DNA from: Candidatus Cardinium hertigii
GTDB lineage: Bacteria > Bacteroidota > Bacteroidia > Cytophagales > Amoebophilaceae
Direction: 5' to 3'
Length of the DNA stretch: 64,000 bases
Assembly (NCBI RefSeq): GCF_003176915.1
Contig: NZ_CP029619.1
Location: 434,001 to 498,000, forward strand
The notes under the pieces are model-generated. The model made no database searches. It worked only from the letters and a program-made list of their open reading frames with translations, and was not told the origin of the DNA. Each line of letters begins with the position of its first letter. The first letter of the stretch is position 1. Shown here piece by piece: positions 1-9,490 of the stretch. The translations under genes and the position numbers were made by a program.

Positions 1-2
1 AT

Positions 3-218
3 ATGAAAACAAAAGGAAAAAAAATAGGGAGGATGCTTTTACTGATTTGTTTCATTTGGACCTTGCTCAGCTTAGGGTTGCGTTTCTTATTATTTGGACT
101 GGCAACCTGGTTAAACAAGCTATTGTCTGGTACATGTATAGGATTTTGTATAGTATCCGTGCTTTGCTTCCTAAGTGCATTAGGTATGATACGGCTGCTT
201 TATAAAAGCAATACATAA
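3..218 (+). CDS. small hydrophobic protein, two membrane segments
   Basis: A 71-residue reading frame. A short basic N-terminus (MKTKGKKIGRM) is followed by two hydrophobic stretches, about residues 11-33 and 42-66, so it would be a small inner-membrane protein with two transmembrane helices. I do not recognise the family. It starts two bases inside the window, so the true start could lie further upstream and this could be the tail of a longer protein. It is convergent with the ATP synthase operon, with about 190 bp between the two ends. No function is assigned. Confidence 0.4.
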   Translation: MKTKGKKIGRMLLLICFIWTLLSLGLRFLLFGLATWLNKLLSGTCIGFCIVSVLCFLSALGMIRLLYKSNT

Positions 219-408
219 AATAAAAAAAGTATAGTAGACCAATCAGTTATAGGAGAAACCCATAAGATAACCTTTGCACAGCTGCCACTGGTACTCAAAA
301 AAAGGGAACACAACTATTTTGGGGACTATTTTGGGGCACAAAAGCACTCCTAACCTATATACCCTGAAGAAAATAGCCAAAAGAGCACAGCCACAGCATC
401 TGCTTATG

Positions 409-1299
409 CTATCTTGTGGCCAATGCTTCAGCAGCTGTTGTAATTTCAGCTAAAGAATTAGTAATCAATGCTTGTCTCGTTCTATTGTAATGAATCCGTA
501 ATACTTTTAAAAAAGCATCTGCATTGTCCGTTGCCTGACTCATGGTAAGCATCCTAGCTGCATGCTCGCTAGCCATAGACTCAACCAACCTATTCATAAC
601 TTGATTTTTAAGTACCTCAGGTATAAGCTGCGCTATAAGTAACTGCTGTGTAGGTTCATACATATAATGCGGCCATTGCGTGTTAGGGGGACTTTCATAA
701 GCATTCAATGCCAAGGGTAAAAAAGAAGCTGTGGCTACTTCCTGGCTAACGGCATTTTTAAAAGCCGTATAAACCCATACTATTTCCGTATAGCGCGCTT
801 CTTGGTAAGTTTTGATGCAATGCTCGGCTAGCCTATGGCCTCCTTTCCAAAAATCTTTCTCTAAAAGATCAACATAATCATCTATAATAGGGTAATTTCC
901 GTTTTTAAAGCATTGGTAAGCTTTCTTCCCAATAACCAACAATTCTATGGTAGCAGTAGCAGCTGACTTACAGCTCTCCATATAGCAACTGGCAGCTTTC
1001 AGAACATTTTTATTAAACGCACCACATAAACCGCGATCAGCTGTGACAACAATAAGTAATAACCGCCGTGGTTTCTCTGCTGCTTTTACAGTTAAGGGAT
1101 GGGATAACATACTACCACTTATCCCCTGTAAAGCAGTCTGCAAAAGGATATTATACTGCATCGTATATTCCTTAAGCGGTAGCAAAAGCTGTTGAATCTT
1201 ATATAGCTTAGAAGCAGCTATCATATTCATAGCTTTGGTAATCTGCTGCGTAGAAGTGATCAGATTAATCCGGTTTACTACTTCTTTAAGATAGGCCAT
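409..1299 (-). CDS. atpG: F1Fo ATP synthase subunit gamma
   Basis: The 296-residue product is the central rotor shaft of the F1 sector; it turns inside the alpha3beta3 ring and couples proton flow to ATP synthesis. The N-terminal helix (LKEVVNRINLITSTQQITKA, from residue 4) and the C-terminal helix (ASEHAARMLTMSQATDNA, then RTRQALITNSLAEI) are the two halves of the family's antiparallel coiled coil. The TADRGLCGAFN motif near residue 86 is the family hallmark. Length is normal. It is the last gene of the atpB-E-F-H-A-G operon, 88 bp after atpA. atpD and atpC are not in this window, as in other Bacteroidota where they form a separate unit. Confidence 0.97.
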   Translation of the reverse strand: MAYLKEVVNRINLITSTQQITKAMNMIAASKLYKIQQLLLPLKEYTMQYNILLQTALQGISGSMLSHPLTVKAAEKPRRLLLIVVTADRGLCGAFNKNVLKAASCYMESCKSAATATIELLVIGKKAYQCFKNGNYPIIDDYVDLLEKDFWKGGHRLAEHCIKTYQEARYTEIVWVYTAFKNAVSQEVATASFLPLALNAYESPPNTQWPHYMYEPTQQLLIAQLIPEVLKNQVMNRLVESMASEHAARMLTMSQATDNADAFLKVLRIHYNRTRQALITNSLAEITTAAEALATR

Positions 1300-1387
1300 A
1301 ATGAAGATTTTTACTTATTACCCTCTCCGCTTATTCAATATAAACTAAACAAGGAACATCCTGTTAAGGCATTCACTTTTGAACACA

Positions 1388-2968
1388 TTACGTATACTTA
1401 ACCAGGATATTTTTAGCTACTGTTATGAGCATCTTAATGAGCTGATTGTCCCACTGTCCACCCGCTATACTGGTCAATAGGGTGGGATGTTGTATCCGTA
1501 ATATATCTAAAAATTGCTTTTCAAATAACTTTACCTGATCTAATGGAACGGCATCTAAATACCCCCCCATCGCTATATAAAGGAGCGCTATCTGTTCCTC
1601 CACTGGCATGGGTGCGTGCAACCCTTGATTGAGTAGCTCCTGATTCTTACGACCACGCTCAATAGCTCGCTTAGTAGTAGCCTCTAAATCAGAACTAAAT
1701 TTTGAAAAAGCCTCTAGCTCAGCGAATTGTGCTTGATCTAATTTTAAAGTAGCTGCTATTTTTTTAATTGCCTTCATTTGTGCAGCTCCCCCTATACGGG
1801 ATACCGAAATGCCAACATTAATAGCAGGCCTGATACCAGCATTAAACAAATTCGTTTCTAAAAATATCTGCCCATCCGTAATGGAAATAACATTCGTAGG
1901 AATATAAGCAGAAACATCACCCATTTGTGTTTCAACAATAGGCAATGCCGTTAAAGAGCCGCCTCCTTTTATTTTTCCCTGTAAGGATTGCGGACAATCA
2001 TTCATGGAAGAAGCCATTGCATCATTGCTAATGATACGTGCTGCACGTTCTAGTAAACGAGCATGTAGATAAAAGACATCACCAGGAAAGCCTTCCCTAC
2101 CAGGTGGCCTGCGCAATAATAAAGATAACTCCCTATAGGCAACAGCTTGTTTGGATAGGTCATCATAAATTACCAATGCATTCCGCCCTGTATCTCTAAA
2201 AAATTCACCAATAGCTGCCCCTGCAAAGGGAGCAAAAGATTGCATAGACGCAGCAGCAGCAGAAGAGGCTGCTACAATAATGGTGTAAGGCATCGCACCA
2301 TACCGTGTTAACGTATCTACCACATTCGCTATAGACGATGCCTTCTGCCCAATCGCTACATAAATACAATAAACAGGTTCTCCTTTTTCAAACAATCTGC
2401 GTTGATTAATAATAGTATCTATTGCAATGGTTGTTTTCCCAGATTGCCTATCACCGATGATTAGCTCTCGCTGACCTCGACCAATAGGGACCATGGCATC
2501 AATGGTTTTTAATCCTGTTTGAAGCGGTGTATTAACGGGTTCTCTGTAAATAACTCCTGGTGCATTGCGCTCCAAAGGCAACGCAAAGCAAGGACCTGCT
2601 ATGGGACCATTCCCATCTATAGGCTCTCCCAGCGTGTTGATTACACGTCCTAATAAACCCTCCCCTACCTGAATAGAAACTACACGCCTGGTCCTGCTAA
2701 CCATATCTCCCTCTTTTATGGTATTGGCATCCCCCAATACTACAGCCCCCAATAGCTGCTCTTCCAAATTTAAGGCTAACCCTTTACACCCATTATCGAA
2801 AACAAGTAGCTCCCCAGCTTGTACACTAAAAAGCCCATAAATGCGCACCACCCCATCACCAGATTGTACCACCGTACCTGTTTCTTCTAATTCGGCTTTT
2901 GTTTTAAAACTGGCTAGCTGTTCCTGTAATAAAGCTAAAATCTCATTTGTATTTATATGCACCATCAC
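1388..2968 (-). CDS. atpA: F1Fo ATP synthase subunit alpha
   Basis: The 526-residue product is the non-catalytic nucleotide-binding subunit of the alpha3beta3 hexamer. Visible features are the N-terminal beta-barrel (GDGVVRIYGL), the P-loop GDRQSGKTTIAID near residue 172, the alpha-subunit signature around PAINVGISVSRIGGAAQ near residue 380, and the C-terminal helical domain. The length is slightly above the usual 500-515. Translation is taken from the ATG ATG pair, and the second ATG would serve equally well. It lies between atpH and atpG in the operon. The 246-bp gap before it is unusually long for an atp operon and holds a short tandem repeat. Confidence 0.97.
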   Translation of the reverse strand: MMVHINTNEILALLQEQLASFKTKAELEETGTVVQSGDGVVRIYGLFSVQAGELLVFDNGCKGLALNLEEQLLGAVVLGDANTIKEGDMVSRTRRVVSIQVGEGLLGRVINTLGEPIDGNGPIAGPCFALPLERNAPGVIYREPVNTPLQTGLKTIDAMVPIGRGQRELIIGDRQSGKTTIAIDTIINQRRLFEKGEPVYCIYVAIGQKASSIANVVDTLTRYGAMPYTIIVAASSAAAASMQSFAPFAGAAIGEFFRDTGRNALVIYDDLSKQAVAYRELSLLLRRPPGREGFPGDVFYLHARLLERAARIISNDAMASSMNDCPQSLQGKIKGGGSLTALPIVETQMGDVSAYIPTNVISITDGQIFLETNLFNAGIRPAINVGISVSRIGGAAQMKAIKKIAATLKLDQAQFAELEAFSKFSSDLEATTKRAIERGRKNQELLNQGLHAPMPVEEQIALLYIAMGGYLDAVPLDQVKLFEKQFLDILRIQHPTLLTSIAGGQWDNQLIKMLITVAKNILVKYT

Positions 2969-3012
2969 TTTTAATTATAAAAAGAACATCCGCTCCCCTA
3001 CGTTCTAAAGTG

Positions 3013-3130
3013 CCTGACTAGCATAACTAGCCCATTAACTAGCATAACTCCTGACTAGCACAGCTAGCCCATTAACTAGCGTGCAAAAGCACAGCTAGCC
3101 CATTAACTAGCGTGCAAAAGCACACTAGTT
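3013..3130. repeat. 31-bp tandem repeat inside the atp operon
   Basis: Two adjacent units at 3059-3089 and 3090-3120 are identical over 31 bp (cacagctagcccattaacta then gcgtgcaaaag). A partial unit follows at 3121, and shorter relatives based on ctagcccattaactagca lie at 3019-3058. The core contains gctagc and ctag palindromes. It sits in the atpH-atpA intergenic gap and encodes no protein. It looks like a young local expansion; an effect on mRNA processing is only a guess. Confidence 0.85.
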
Positions 3131-3214
3131 CAATATAGCTGCAGTTGCTCCTTACATCCTAACCGCCCCATGGAAAGGTCCTTTGGATCAGTGGTATACC
3201 GTATGCCAAACATT

Positions 3215-3805
3215 TCATATGCCCTTAACCAGATGCTTCTGTAAGGCATAAAGGGAATGTTTTATGGTTTTATCCCATTGTAAGGTTCCAATTTGCAGCT
3301 TATATCCACCCATAACCGAGGGATCGATTTGCTGGGTTAATTTAATTTCTTTGCATGAAAACCTTTTTTTTACCTTCTCCATCAGCTTTTCTACGCAATC
3401 TTCTGGTAAAGCAACTGCCGTAGTTAGTACTACAGACTGCACTCCCCTGTAGACATGATAGGCCTTTTCAAAAGCATATAGCATAGCCCTTAATTGGCTT
3501 GCCTGACGTTGATTTACCAAAAAATCAATAAACTTCTTTAAAATAGGGGGCGTATCAGACCGATACAGCAAACCAAGTAATCGACGTTTTTCAGCAGTAA
3601 ACACAGTAGGATTTTGAAGCACATGCTGCAAAGTAGGGACTTCCTTGAACTGATTTTGCAAAAAAATTATTTCCTGATAAATAGGTTGCAGTAAGCCATC
3701 TTGTATAACATGCGTTAAAAAAACACGTACATAATCTGCTACCGCTTTATCTACCTGCTCAGCCATACAACCACTGCTTTGTAATTTATTGTTACAGTTA
3801 AGCAA
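3215..3805 (-). CDS. atpH: F1Fo ATP synthase subunit delta
   Basis: The 196-residue product is the peripheral-stalk subunit that links F1 to the b subunits (OSCP family). The N-terminal helical bundle includes FKEVPTLQHVLQNPTVFTAEKRRLL at about residues 53-77. The C-terminal segment, IDPSVMGGYKLQIGTLQWDKTIKHSLYALQKHL, matches the family pattern of a conserved glycine pair followed by a basic helix. Length is a little above the usual 175-185. The start overlaps the end of atpF by 8 bp, which implies translational coupling. A start further in, at MAEQVDKAVADYVRV (residue 14), is also possible. Confidence 0.9.
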   Translation of the reverse strand: MLNCNNKLQSSGCMAEQVDKAVADYVRVFLTHVIQDGLLQPIYQEIIFLQNQFKEVPTLQHVLQNPTVFTAEKRRLLGLLYRSDTPPILKKFIDFLVNQRQASQLRAMLYAFEKAYHVYRGVQSVVLTTAVALPEDCVEKLMEKVKKRFSCKEIKLTQQIDPSVMGGYKLQIGTLQWDKTIKHSLYALQKHLVKGI

Positions 3806-4298
3806 ACTGCTTTTCCCCTGTTATAAAACGCTCTATAAGGGCTAATTGCTCCTGATCCTTACGCAACTCGCTACACAATAGCTTTTCAGCTATCTGAATA
3901 GACAACAAGCCTATATGGCTCTTTGCTTCTTCCAATACACGCTTCTCCTCCCTCTCTAAGGCTAACCTAGCTTCTGCTAGCAGCTGCTCCTTTAAAGTGA
4001 TCCCCTCCTGGCGCGCTTGCTCAATAATTTTTTGCTTGGTCTCCAGTGATTCACTGATAATACGTTCCCGCTCTAAATTAGCTTCCTCTAGCAATCGTTC
4101 CCGCTCAACCACAGCTTGCGCCATAGAGGTCTGTGCAGCGGAAATTTGACTTATGGAATGTGCTACAGCTTCCTCACGTGCTTGCAATACCCCTATAATA
4201 GGCTTCCACGCAAACTTAGCCAATACCCAAAGGACTGTTAAGAGTGTAATGGTTTGCCAAAATAGGATACCAAAATCAGGTGTTATTAAGTAATTCAT
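3798..4298 (-). CDS. atpF: F1Fo ATP synthase subunit b
   Basis: The 166-residue product is the membrane-anchored peripheral-stalk dimer. One N-terminal transmembrane helix (about residues 9-27, GILFWQTITLLTVLWVLAKF) is followed by the typical KFAWKPI motif. A long charged, Ala/Glu/Arg-rich coiled coil then runs to the C-terminus. Length is normal for a bacterial b subunit. Its last codons overlap the start of atpH by 8 bp, and atpE lies 61 bp upstream. Only one b gene is present, so a homodimer is expected. Confidence 0.93.
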   Translation of the reverse strand: MNYLITPDFGILFWQTITLLTVLWVLAKFAWKPIIGVLQAREEAVAHSISQISAAQTSMAQAVVERERLLEEANLERERIISESLETKQKIIEQARQEGITLKEQLLAEARLALEREEKRVLEEAKSHIGLLSIQIAEKLLCSELRKDQEQLALIERFITGEKQFA

Positions 4299-4359
4299 AA
4301 ATGATATTGGATTTACAACACGAATACAAACAAATGTTTAGAGCACATTGGGAGCCCCC

Positions 4360-4593
4360 TTACTTCAACACAATAAGAAGACAAACCAATATAGCAAAAA
4401 GCGCAGCACCCTCAATAAGCGAGCAAGCAATAATCATAGCAGCTCGAACTTGACCGCTAATCTCTGGTTGCCTACTGATAGCTTCCATAGCCGCATGACC
4501 AATTTTCCCAATGCCAATAGCAGCACCCAATACGACAATACCTACACCGATACCTGCACCAGCATAGGCATAAGATGAACTTATATCCAACAT
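4360..4593 (-). CDS. atpE: F1Fo ATP synthase subunit c
   Basis: The 77-residue proteolipid forms the rotor ring. Two transmembrane hairpin helices are clear: a glycine-rich first helix (GAGIGVGIVVLGAAIGIGKI) and a second helix with the ion-binding glutamate in CSLIEGAALFAIL. The polar loop carries ISRQPE. The glutamate is not followed by the Ser/Thr typical of sodium-binding rings, which suggests proton coupling; that is an inference from motif knowledge. It lies between atpB and atpF. Length is normal. Confidence 0.95.
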   Translation of the reverse strand: MLDISSSYAYAGAGIGVGIVVLGAAIGIGKIGHAAMEAISRQPEISGQVRAAMIIACSLIEGAALFAILVCLLIVLK

Positions 4594-4668
4594 ATAATTT
4601 AATTTAAAATAATTAATATAAATTTTATACCCACTGCTAACCGTTCCGCAACCATTATCTGTAATACG

Positions 4669-5691
4669 TTAATGGCATCCCTTCTCTGCTACAGCCTGCC
4701 CTAAATAAATAGCAGAAAGTAGCGTAAAAACGTAGGCCTGTAACACAGCTACCACTAACTTTAATAGAAACATAAATGTACTAAAAGGCAGAGTAACCGC
4801 AAAACCTACCCAGATACTTTTAAGGCTAAACACTAACCCTATAATGCTTAATAAGATAATATGTCCTGCAGTGATATTGGCAAATAGCCGCACCATAAGA
4901 GAGAAAAATTTGGTAAAAATACCTACCATTTCTAGAGGGACCATGATAGGCCACAGCCATTTAGGGACCTCTGCTGGCTTAAATATATGGGACCAATACT
5001 GCTTATTGCCATTTATAATGGTTAGCACAATGGTAAACGCAGCCAACACCAACGTAACTGAAATATTTCCCGTTACATTAGCCCCACCGGGTAACAAACC
5101 TAAAAGATTATTCAGCCATATAAAACAAAAAACCGTCAATAAATAAGGTAGAAACCTTTCGTAGTGTCGCCTCCCTATGTTAGGAATAGCAATCTCATCT
5201 TTTATAAAAGAAACGATTAAATCTACAAAAGCCATAAAGCCACTCGGAACAAGGCAAGCCGTTCGTTGGTATTTTCTTGCTGCTACTAGTAAAACAGCTA
5301 CCAATAGTAGTATACTTCCCAACATGGCAGCTATATTTTTGGTAATCGAAAGATCTACCACAGACCTACTAGCATCTACACAACAAATGGTATTACTTAC
5401 CATACGATAACCCCGGAAAGGAACCGCATGCTGCTGATGATCATAAAAACGAGCAGAAGAAAAACACTCCATACCCCTATCTCGGGAATACAGTATAATT
5501 GGTAAAGGTAAGGTGACATGATACTGCCCAACCGTTGCAAAATGCCAGTCATGCGCATCTGTTACATGCTCCATAATGAAACCAGCTGATGCCCCTTGCT
5601 GGGCCCTACAAGGCAAAATAAAACTGAGGAGCAAGAGCAAACCATAACCATAAGAACTTACGTTTCTATCATAGAAGCACCTCTTAAACAT
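4669..5691 (-). CDS. atpB: F1Fo ATP synthase subunit a
   Basis: The 340-residue product is the proton-channel stator next to the c ring. The extended N-terminus begins with a hydrophobic segment resembling a signal peptide (about residues 15-29), followed by about 75 mostly polar residues. This extension is common in Bacteroidota and absent in E. coli. Five membrane helices follow. The essential arginine lies in SLMVRLFANITAGHIILL, about residues 264-281, and the last helix has VLQAYVFTLLSAIYLGQAV. It is the first gene of the atpB-E-F-H-A-G unit. The 221 bp upstream contain no further gene, so atpI-like genes are missing here. Confidence 0.95.
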   Translation of the reverse strand: MFKRCFYDRNVSSYGYGLLLLLSFILPCRAQQGASAGFIMEHVTDAHDWHFATVGQYHVTLPLPIILYSRDRGMECFSSARFYDHQQHAVPFRGYRMVSNTICCVDASRSVVDLSITKNIAAMLGSILLLVAVLLVAARKYQRTACLVPSGFMAFVDLIVSFIKDEIAIPNIGRRHYERFLPYLLTVFCFIWLNNLLGLLPGGANVTGNISVTLVLAAFTIVLTIINGNKQYWSHIFKPAEVPKWLWPIMVPLEMVGIFTKFFSLMVRLFANITAGHIILLSIIGLVFSLKSIWVGFAVTLPFSTFMFLLKLVVAVLQAYVFTLLSAIYLGQAVAEKGCH

Positions 5692-5912
5692 ATAAACCTT
5701 TATTTATACTGTAAACAATTTTATAAGCATCCCTACTAGAAACAATCCATAACATGCTAGGATAACCTGTCCTAACACATTAAGATAGTGAATAAACCTG
5801 TCCTTTTTCTTTTTTTTTAAAAATACATAGTTAGTAGGAATTTGCCAAGCAAATTAAACAAATAGGGCAGCTTCCGCAAAAGCCGTTAAAGATTAAAAAC
5901 CTACTACCAACA

Positions 5913-8000
5913 CTAATCAAAGAAAGACCAATGTACCCCTATATCCGCTGCAGGTTTCTGACCAGGGTAAAAAGGTGTCGCAAAATAGGACTTCCCCTTT
6001 CCCCCTTTTTCATCACCAAAATAATCATTGATACAGCTAAATTTTATTGATATTTTTATATTGCTTAACCTGTAATTCACAAAAAAATCCACAATAGGAC
6101 AGCCTTGTACCGCAAAGCGTTGCTGCTTGTAAAAACGTTGGGCTATTATATCATAACCATCTGCATAATGCAATGCTTTCTTATGTACGTTTATACCTAT
6201 TTCTATAGCCATCTTTTTTTCGTAGGGCTGATGCGCAAAATAATAACGCCCTGTATAGCTATACCAGGGCATGCGTCCTTTATAAATTTTAGGCTTAAGG
6301 TTGCTGATATCCTTTAAGAAAAAGAGCGTATTATCTATATGAAAATAAGAAAAAGAAACATCCAAATGACCCCCATAGGAGCAGAGATCAATAGGATCAG
6401 CAACCTGCGATGGAACAGAAATACAATGCACATCACTATCCTTTTTTATCTCATTATCACCAATCCATTCTTTATAATAAATAAGATTATGCATTCTTTG
6501 CAAAGTAACCATGGGTTCTACACGTACCCAAGGTAATAGCTTGCAGGTGAACGCTGCGGCCAACTGTTGGGTAGCTGGCGCTTTGTAAGTTTTAGGCCAG
6601 TGACGATAAGGAAAGTAACCATGCTGGACTAAGTAGGGTACCTTATGCTTAAGGGTATCACAGACTAACTTAAAAAAACGATTCTGATAGGCTAGCATTA
6701 AGGTATAGTAACCAGCTCCTGCCCATCCATATTCCCCCTCTAACTGGAACTGGTGACGCATACGCTGGGTAAGATCCCATTGCAGATGACCACCTAGATA
6801 GAATTCGTCTTCTTTGTTACCTTTATTCTTTTTTCCTACATCTGCTAGTAAAAAAGGAGTAGTAGCCTTTTCAAGGGGGTTAGAAAAATCCTGTTCAAAA
6901 TGAATATTTTCTAGTCTAGCATGTACATTATAATCCACATCAATGGATGCTATACGCCCTTTAACGCCTATTTCATTATGGCGCACATTGAGCAGGACCT
7001 TACTTTCTATTGCTGGTAAGTGATCCTCTGTAGATTTAGATATAGGGGCTATAAAACGAGCATTTTCTTCTTTACATGCAATATTGCTCTTATTATTTTT
7101 ACAGCTATAGGAGAACTCATGGTAGCATTGTATACCAGCACTAAAGTGATATTGATGAAAGAAATAGAAATGCCGTCTCTTATCGTCATGCTGAACTTGA
7201 TTCTCACCGTTAAGTGAGATTCTAGCTTGGATGCCCTTTTCATCTAAAAATTTCCGAAAGTAACGACAGCGATTCAAAGGATCAGCTGGATAGGATTCCT
7301 CCTTCTTATTAAGCTGGACCCCACCCGTTTCTTTGGTACGATAGTTCATTATAGAATAGCTCGTACAAGCATAATAGGCTGAATCCAATAGATGAAAATG
7401 GGTAAAAATATCAAATTGAGGGAAGGCATCTACAATCTTCTTGTCCTCTTTATGCATTTGAGGCCATTCATTTTCTGTCATGGCACCATATAGGTTGATA
7501 CCTGCAAACCAATTATCTAGCAATCGTTGGCTATAGCAGCCATCAAAAACAAAGCTCCCTATATTAGCTAAAACAACATTAAAATAGGTATAAGCCTTTG
7601 ATTTAGGCATGCAATAGTAGCGTATATCCTGTGGCTGATGAAAATTAAAATCATAAACAGAGATTCCATCTGTGGCACCTATCCGTTGGGGCAACCTATA
7701 AGGGATGTATTGCGTAGCTGTCCAATTATTACCAAGATTTTGCAATAAATAATTATGCTGCTCCACGACCATAAAACGGTCCATTTTTGCTAGGGAGACC
7801 TCAATTGGCTTGTACTGGTTGCGATTATATTTTATATCTCTTGGTGTAATAAAAAAGGTAGTATTCGCCTTAACTTTATCTTCTGTGGGCTGTTCAAAAA
7901 TATCTTCTGGTTTTGCAGCAAAACTTTTAAAAGGCAAAGCCAGTATTAAAAGCAAGTAGCTATACCATCGCCGCGTAGGATTAGCTAGCATCGTATACAT
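5913..8000 (-). CDS. putative outer-membrane porin (Porin_10-like)
   Basis: The 695-residue product has a signal peptide (YSYLLLILALPFKSFAA, cleavage near residue 29). Many alternating aromatic strands follow, such as FFLKDISNLKPKIYKGRMPW and HYFHFFHQYHF-like stretches. The C-terminus, DIGVHWSFFD, ends in an aromatic beta-strand as outer-membrane barrels do. Phrases such as QDIRYYCMPKSKAYTYFNVVLANIG and GCYSQRLLDNWFAGINLYG resemble the Bacteroidota putative porin family PF14121. The match is from memory of family style, not a search. It would form a beta-barrel in the outer membrane for diffusion of solutes from the host. It starts 22 bp downstream of ychF on the same strand. Confidence 0.6.
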   Translation of the reverse strand: MYTMLANPTRRWYSYLLLILALPFKSFAAKPEDIFEQPTEDKVKANTTFFITPRDIKYNRNQYKPIEVSLAKMDRFMVVEQHNYLLQNLGNNWTATQYIPYRLPQRIGATDGISVYDFNFHQPQDIRYYCMPKSKAYTYFNVVLANIGSFVFDGCYSQRLLDNWFAGINLYGAMTENEWPQMHKEDKKIVDAFPQFDIFTHFHLLDSAYYACTSYSIMNYRTKETGGVQLNKKEESYPADPLNRCRYFRKFLDEKGIQARISLNGENQVQHDDKRRHFYFFHQYHFSAGIQCYHEFSYSCKNNKSNIACKEENARFIAPISKSTEDHLPAIESKVLLNVRHNEIGVKGRIASIDVDYNVHARLENIHFEQDFSNPLEKATTPFLLADVGKKNKGNKEDEFYLGGHLQWDLTQRMRHQFQLEGEYGWAGAGYYTLMLAYQNRFFKLVCDTLKHKVPYLVQHGYFPYRHWPKTYKAPATQQLAAAFTCKLLPWVRVEPMVTLQRMHNLIYYKEWIGDNEIKKDSDVHCISVPSQVADPIDLCSYGGHLDVSFSYFHIDNTLFFLKDISNLKPKIYKGRMPWYSYTGRYYFAHQPYEKKMAIEIGINVHKKALHYADGYDIIAQRFYKQQRFAVQGCPIVDFFVNYRLSNIKISIKFSCINDYFGDEKGGKGKSYFATPFYPGQKPAADIGVHWSFFD

Positions 8001-8022
8001 CGGTTATATATTCCTTCTACTT

Positions 8023-9105
8023 TTACACATTAAAACGGAAAAGCAGCACATCTCCATCCTGTACCACATAATCTTTTCCTTCTATGCGTAATTTCCCGGC
8101 ATCCCGACAAGCACTTTCGCTTTTGTAAGTCTGATAATCTTGGAAGGAGATCACTTCTGCTTTAATAAAGCCCCGCTTAAAATCCGTATGAATCATACCA
8201 GCTGCTTGTGGGGCTTTACTTCCTTTTTGAATGGTCCATGCACGTACTTCCTCTGGTCCTACCGTAAAATAGGTAATAAGCTGCAGTAAGGCATAAACGG
8301 ATTGAATGAGCTTATGGAGCCCAGGCTCTGTAAGATTATATTCCGCCAGAAAAAAACGCTGCTCCTCATCCGTTAATAGGTTAAATTGTGCCTCCAAAGC
8401 CGCACAACCTACTATCAGCTCAGCATCTACTATTGCCTCTTGCAGCGCAACCATATGCGTATTTTCTTTCCCTAATAAAGTAGCTTCGTCCACATTAGCA
8501 AAGTAAACAACAGGCTTGGCTGTTAACAGCTGCCAGGCGTTTTGTACAGCGTTTTCTATTGGCACGCACCGTATATCTCTCCCTTGCTTTAAGGCTTGTA
8601 GCAAATGCTGCAAGCCCATAACCTCCTGCTGATCTGCTGCCCCCCCCTGCTTGGCCAGCTTCTCCGCCTTTTCCAATCGCTTGGTTAGGGTATCTATATC
8701 CTTACAGCGTAGCTCATGCTCAATGATCTCTTTATCAAATAAAGGATCTACCCCACCTGCTACATGCAGCACATTCTCTTCTTCAAAGCATCGGATAACA
8801 TGTACAATAGCATCCACCTCCCGTATATGGCCAAGGAACTGATTCCCTAGTCCCTCCCCTTCATGCGCACCTTGTACCAGCCCAGCTATATCTACAAATT
8901 CTATAGTAGTAGGCACACTACGTTTGGATTGCGCCCACGTAGAAAGCAGTTTGATACGCTTATCTGGCACTACTACAACGCCCCTATTGGGCTCTATAGT
9001 ACAAAAAGGGAAGTTGGCAGAAGCTGCATTCCCATTAGATAAGGCATTAAATAACATTGACTTACCTACATTAGGCAAGCCAACAATCCCACATTTTAAA
9101 GCCAT
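8023..9105 (-). CDS. ychF: redox-regulated ATPase/GTPase YchF (OLA1 family)
   Basis: The 360-residue product is a universally conserved Obg-family P-loop ATPase that binds ribosomes and takes part in stress responses. Motifs: G1 GLPNVGKS near residue 9; G3 DIAGLVQGAHEGEGLGNQFL near residue 72; NVDE where the G4 NKxD motif would be, the change that gives OLA1/YchF its ATP preference; a helical coiled-coil insert; and the C-terminal TGS domain (TYFTVGPEEVRAWTI, IHTDFKRGFIKAEV, VQDGDVLLFRFNV). Length is standard. It is followed closely by the porin gene, so the two may be co-transcribed. Confidence 0.97.
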   Translation of the reverse strand: MALKCGIVGLPNVGKSMLFNALSNGNAASANFPFCTIEPNRGVVVVPDKRIKLLSTWAQSKRSVPTTIEFVDIAGLVQGAHEGEGLGNQFLGHIREVDAIVHVIRCFEEENVLHVAGGVDPLFDKEIIEHELRCKDIDTLTKRLEKAEKLAKQGGAADQQEVMGLQHLLQALKQGRDIRCVPIENAVQNAWQLLTAKPVVYFANVDEATLLGKENTHMVALQEAIVDAELIVGCAALEAQFNLLTDEEQRFFLAEYNLTEPGLHKLIQSVYALLQLITYFTVGPEEVRAWTIQKGSKAPQAAGMIHTDFKRGFIKAEVISFQDYQTYKSESACRDAGKLRIEGKDYVVQDGDVLLFRFNV

Positions 9106-9187
9106 ACAATAAAAAAATACAAGCCAACACTTTTATACCCCCTAAAATGAACAGCTAAAAAATGAATACTAAGTAAATAAAAGCTAC

Positions 9188-9490
9188 CTATTTTTGATAG
9201 GATTCTGTATCCCGATCATTTTTATCGAACGCATAATCAGACATTAAATTTGTCTTAAGGTGATGAACCACCTCATTAAGCGCACGCACAAACTTATTCA
9301 CATCCTCCTTGTATAAAAATATTTTATGCTTTTCATAAAACATGCCATCCTCCTCTGTTCTTTTTTTGCTCTCCGTGATGGTAAGGTAATAATCTTTACT
9401 TCTGGTTGATTTTATATCAAAGAAATAAACCCTTTTGCCTGCATTTACTCGTTTAGAATAAATTTCATCTAGTTCTGTACGTGACTCCAC
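9188..9490 (-). CDS. PUR-domain DNA/RNA-binding protein (DUF3276)
   Basis: The 100-residue protein matches the Bacteroidota single-PUR-repeat family (DUF3276). It has the pattern KRVYFFDIKSTRSKDYYLTITESKK, then KHKIFLYKEDVNKFVRALNEVVHHL, a beta-sheet followed by one amphipathic helix. Proteins of this family bind single-stranded nucleic acid as dimers; the cellular role in Bacteroidota is unclear. It is near-ubiquitous in the phylum, which fits a core gene kept after genome reduction. It stands 83 bp upstream of ychF on the same strand. Confidence 0.85.
   Translation of the reverse strand: MESRTELDEIYSKRVNAGKRVYFFDIKSTRSKDYYLTITESKKRTEEDGMFYEKHKIFLYKEDVNKFVRALNEVVHHLKTNLMSDYAFDKNDRDTESYQK

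Noticed and set aside
3013-3130. Possible CRISPR array
   Set aside because: The units are adjacent, without unique spacers, and no cas gene is nearby. It is a simple tandem repeat.
4348-4578. 76-codon plus-strand frame opposite atpE
   Set aside because: It lies antisense to the c-subunit gene, and its composition is what the reverse strand of that gene gives; no domain or neighbour supports it.
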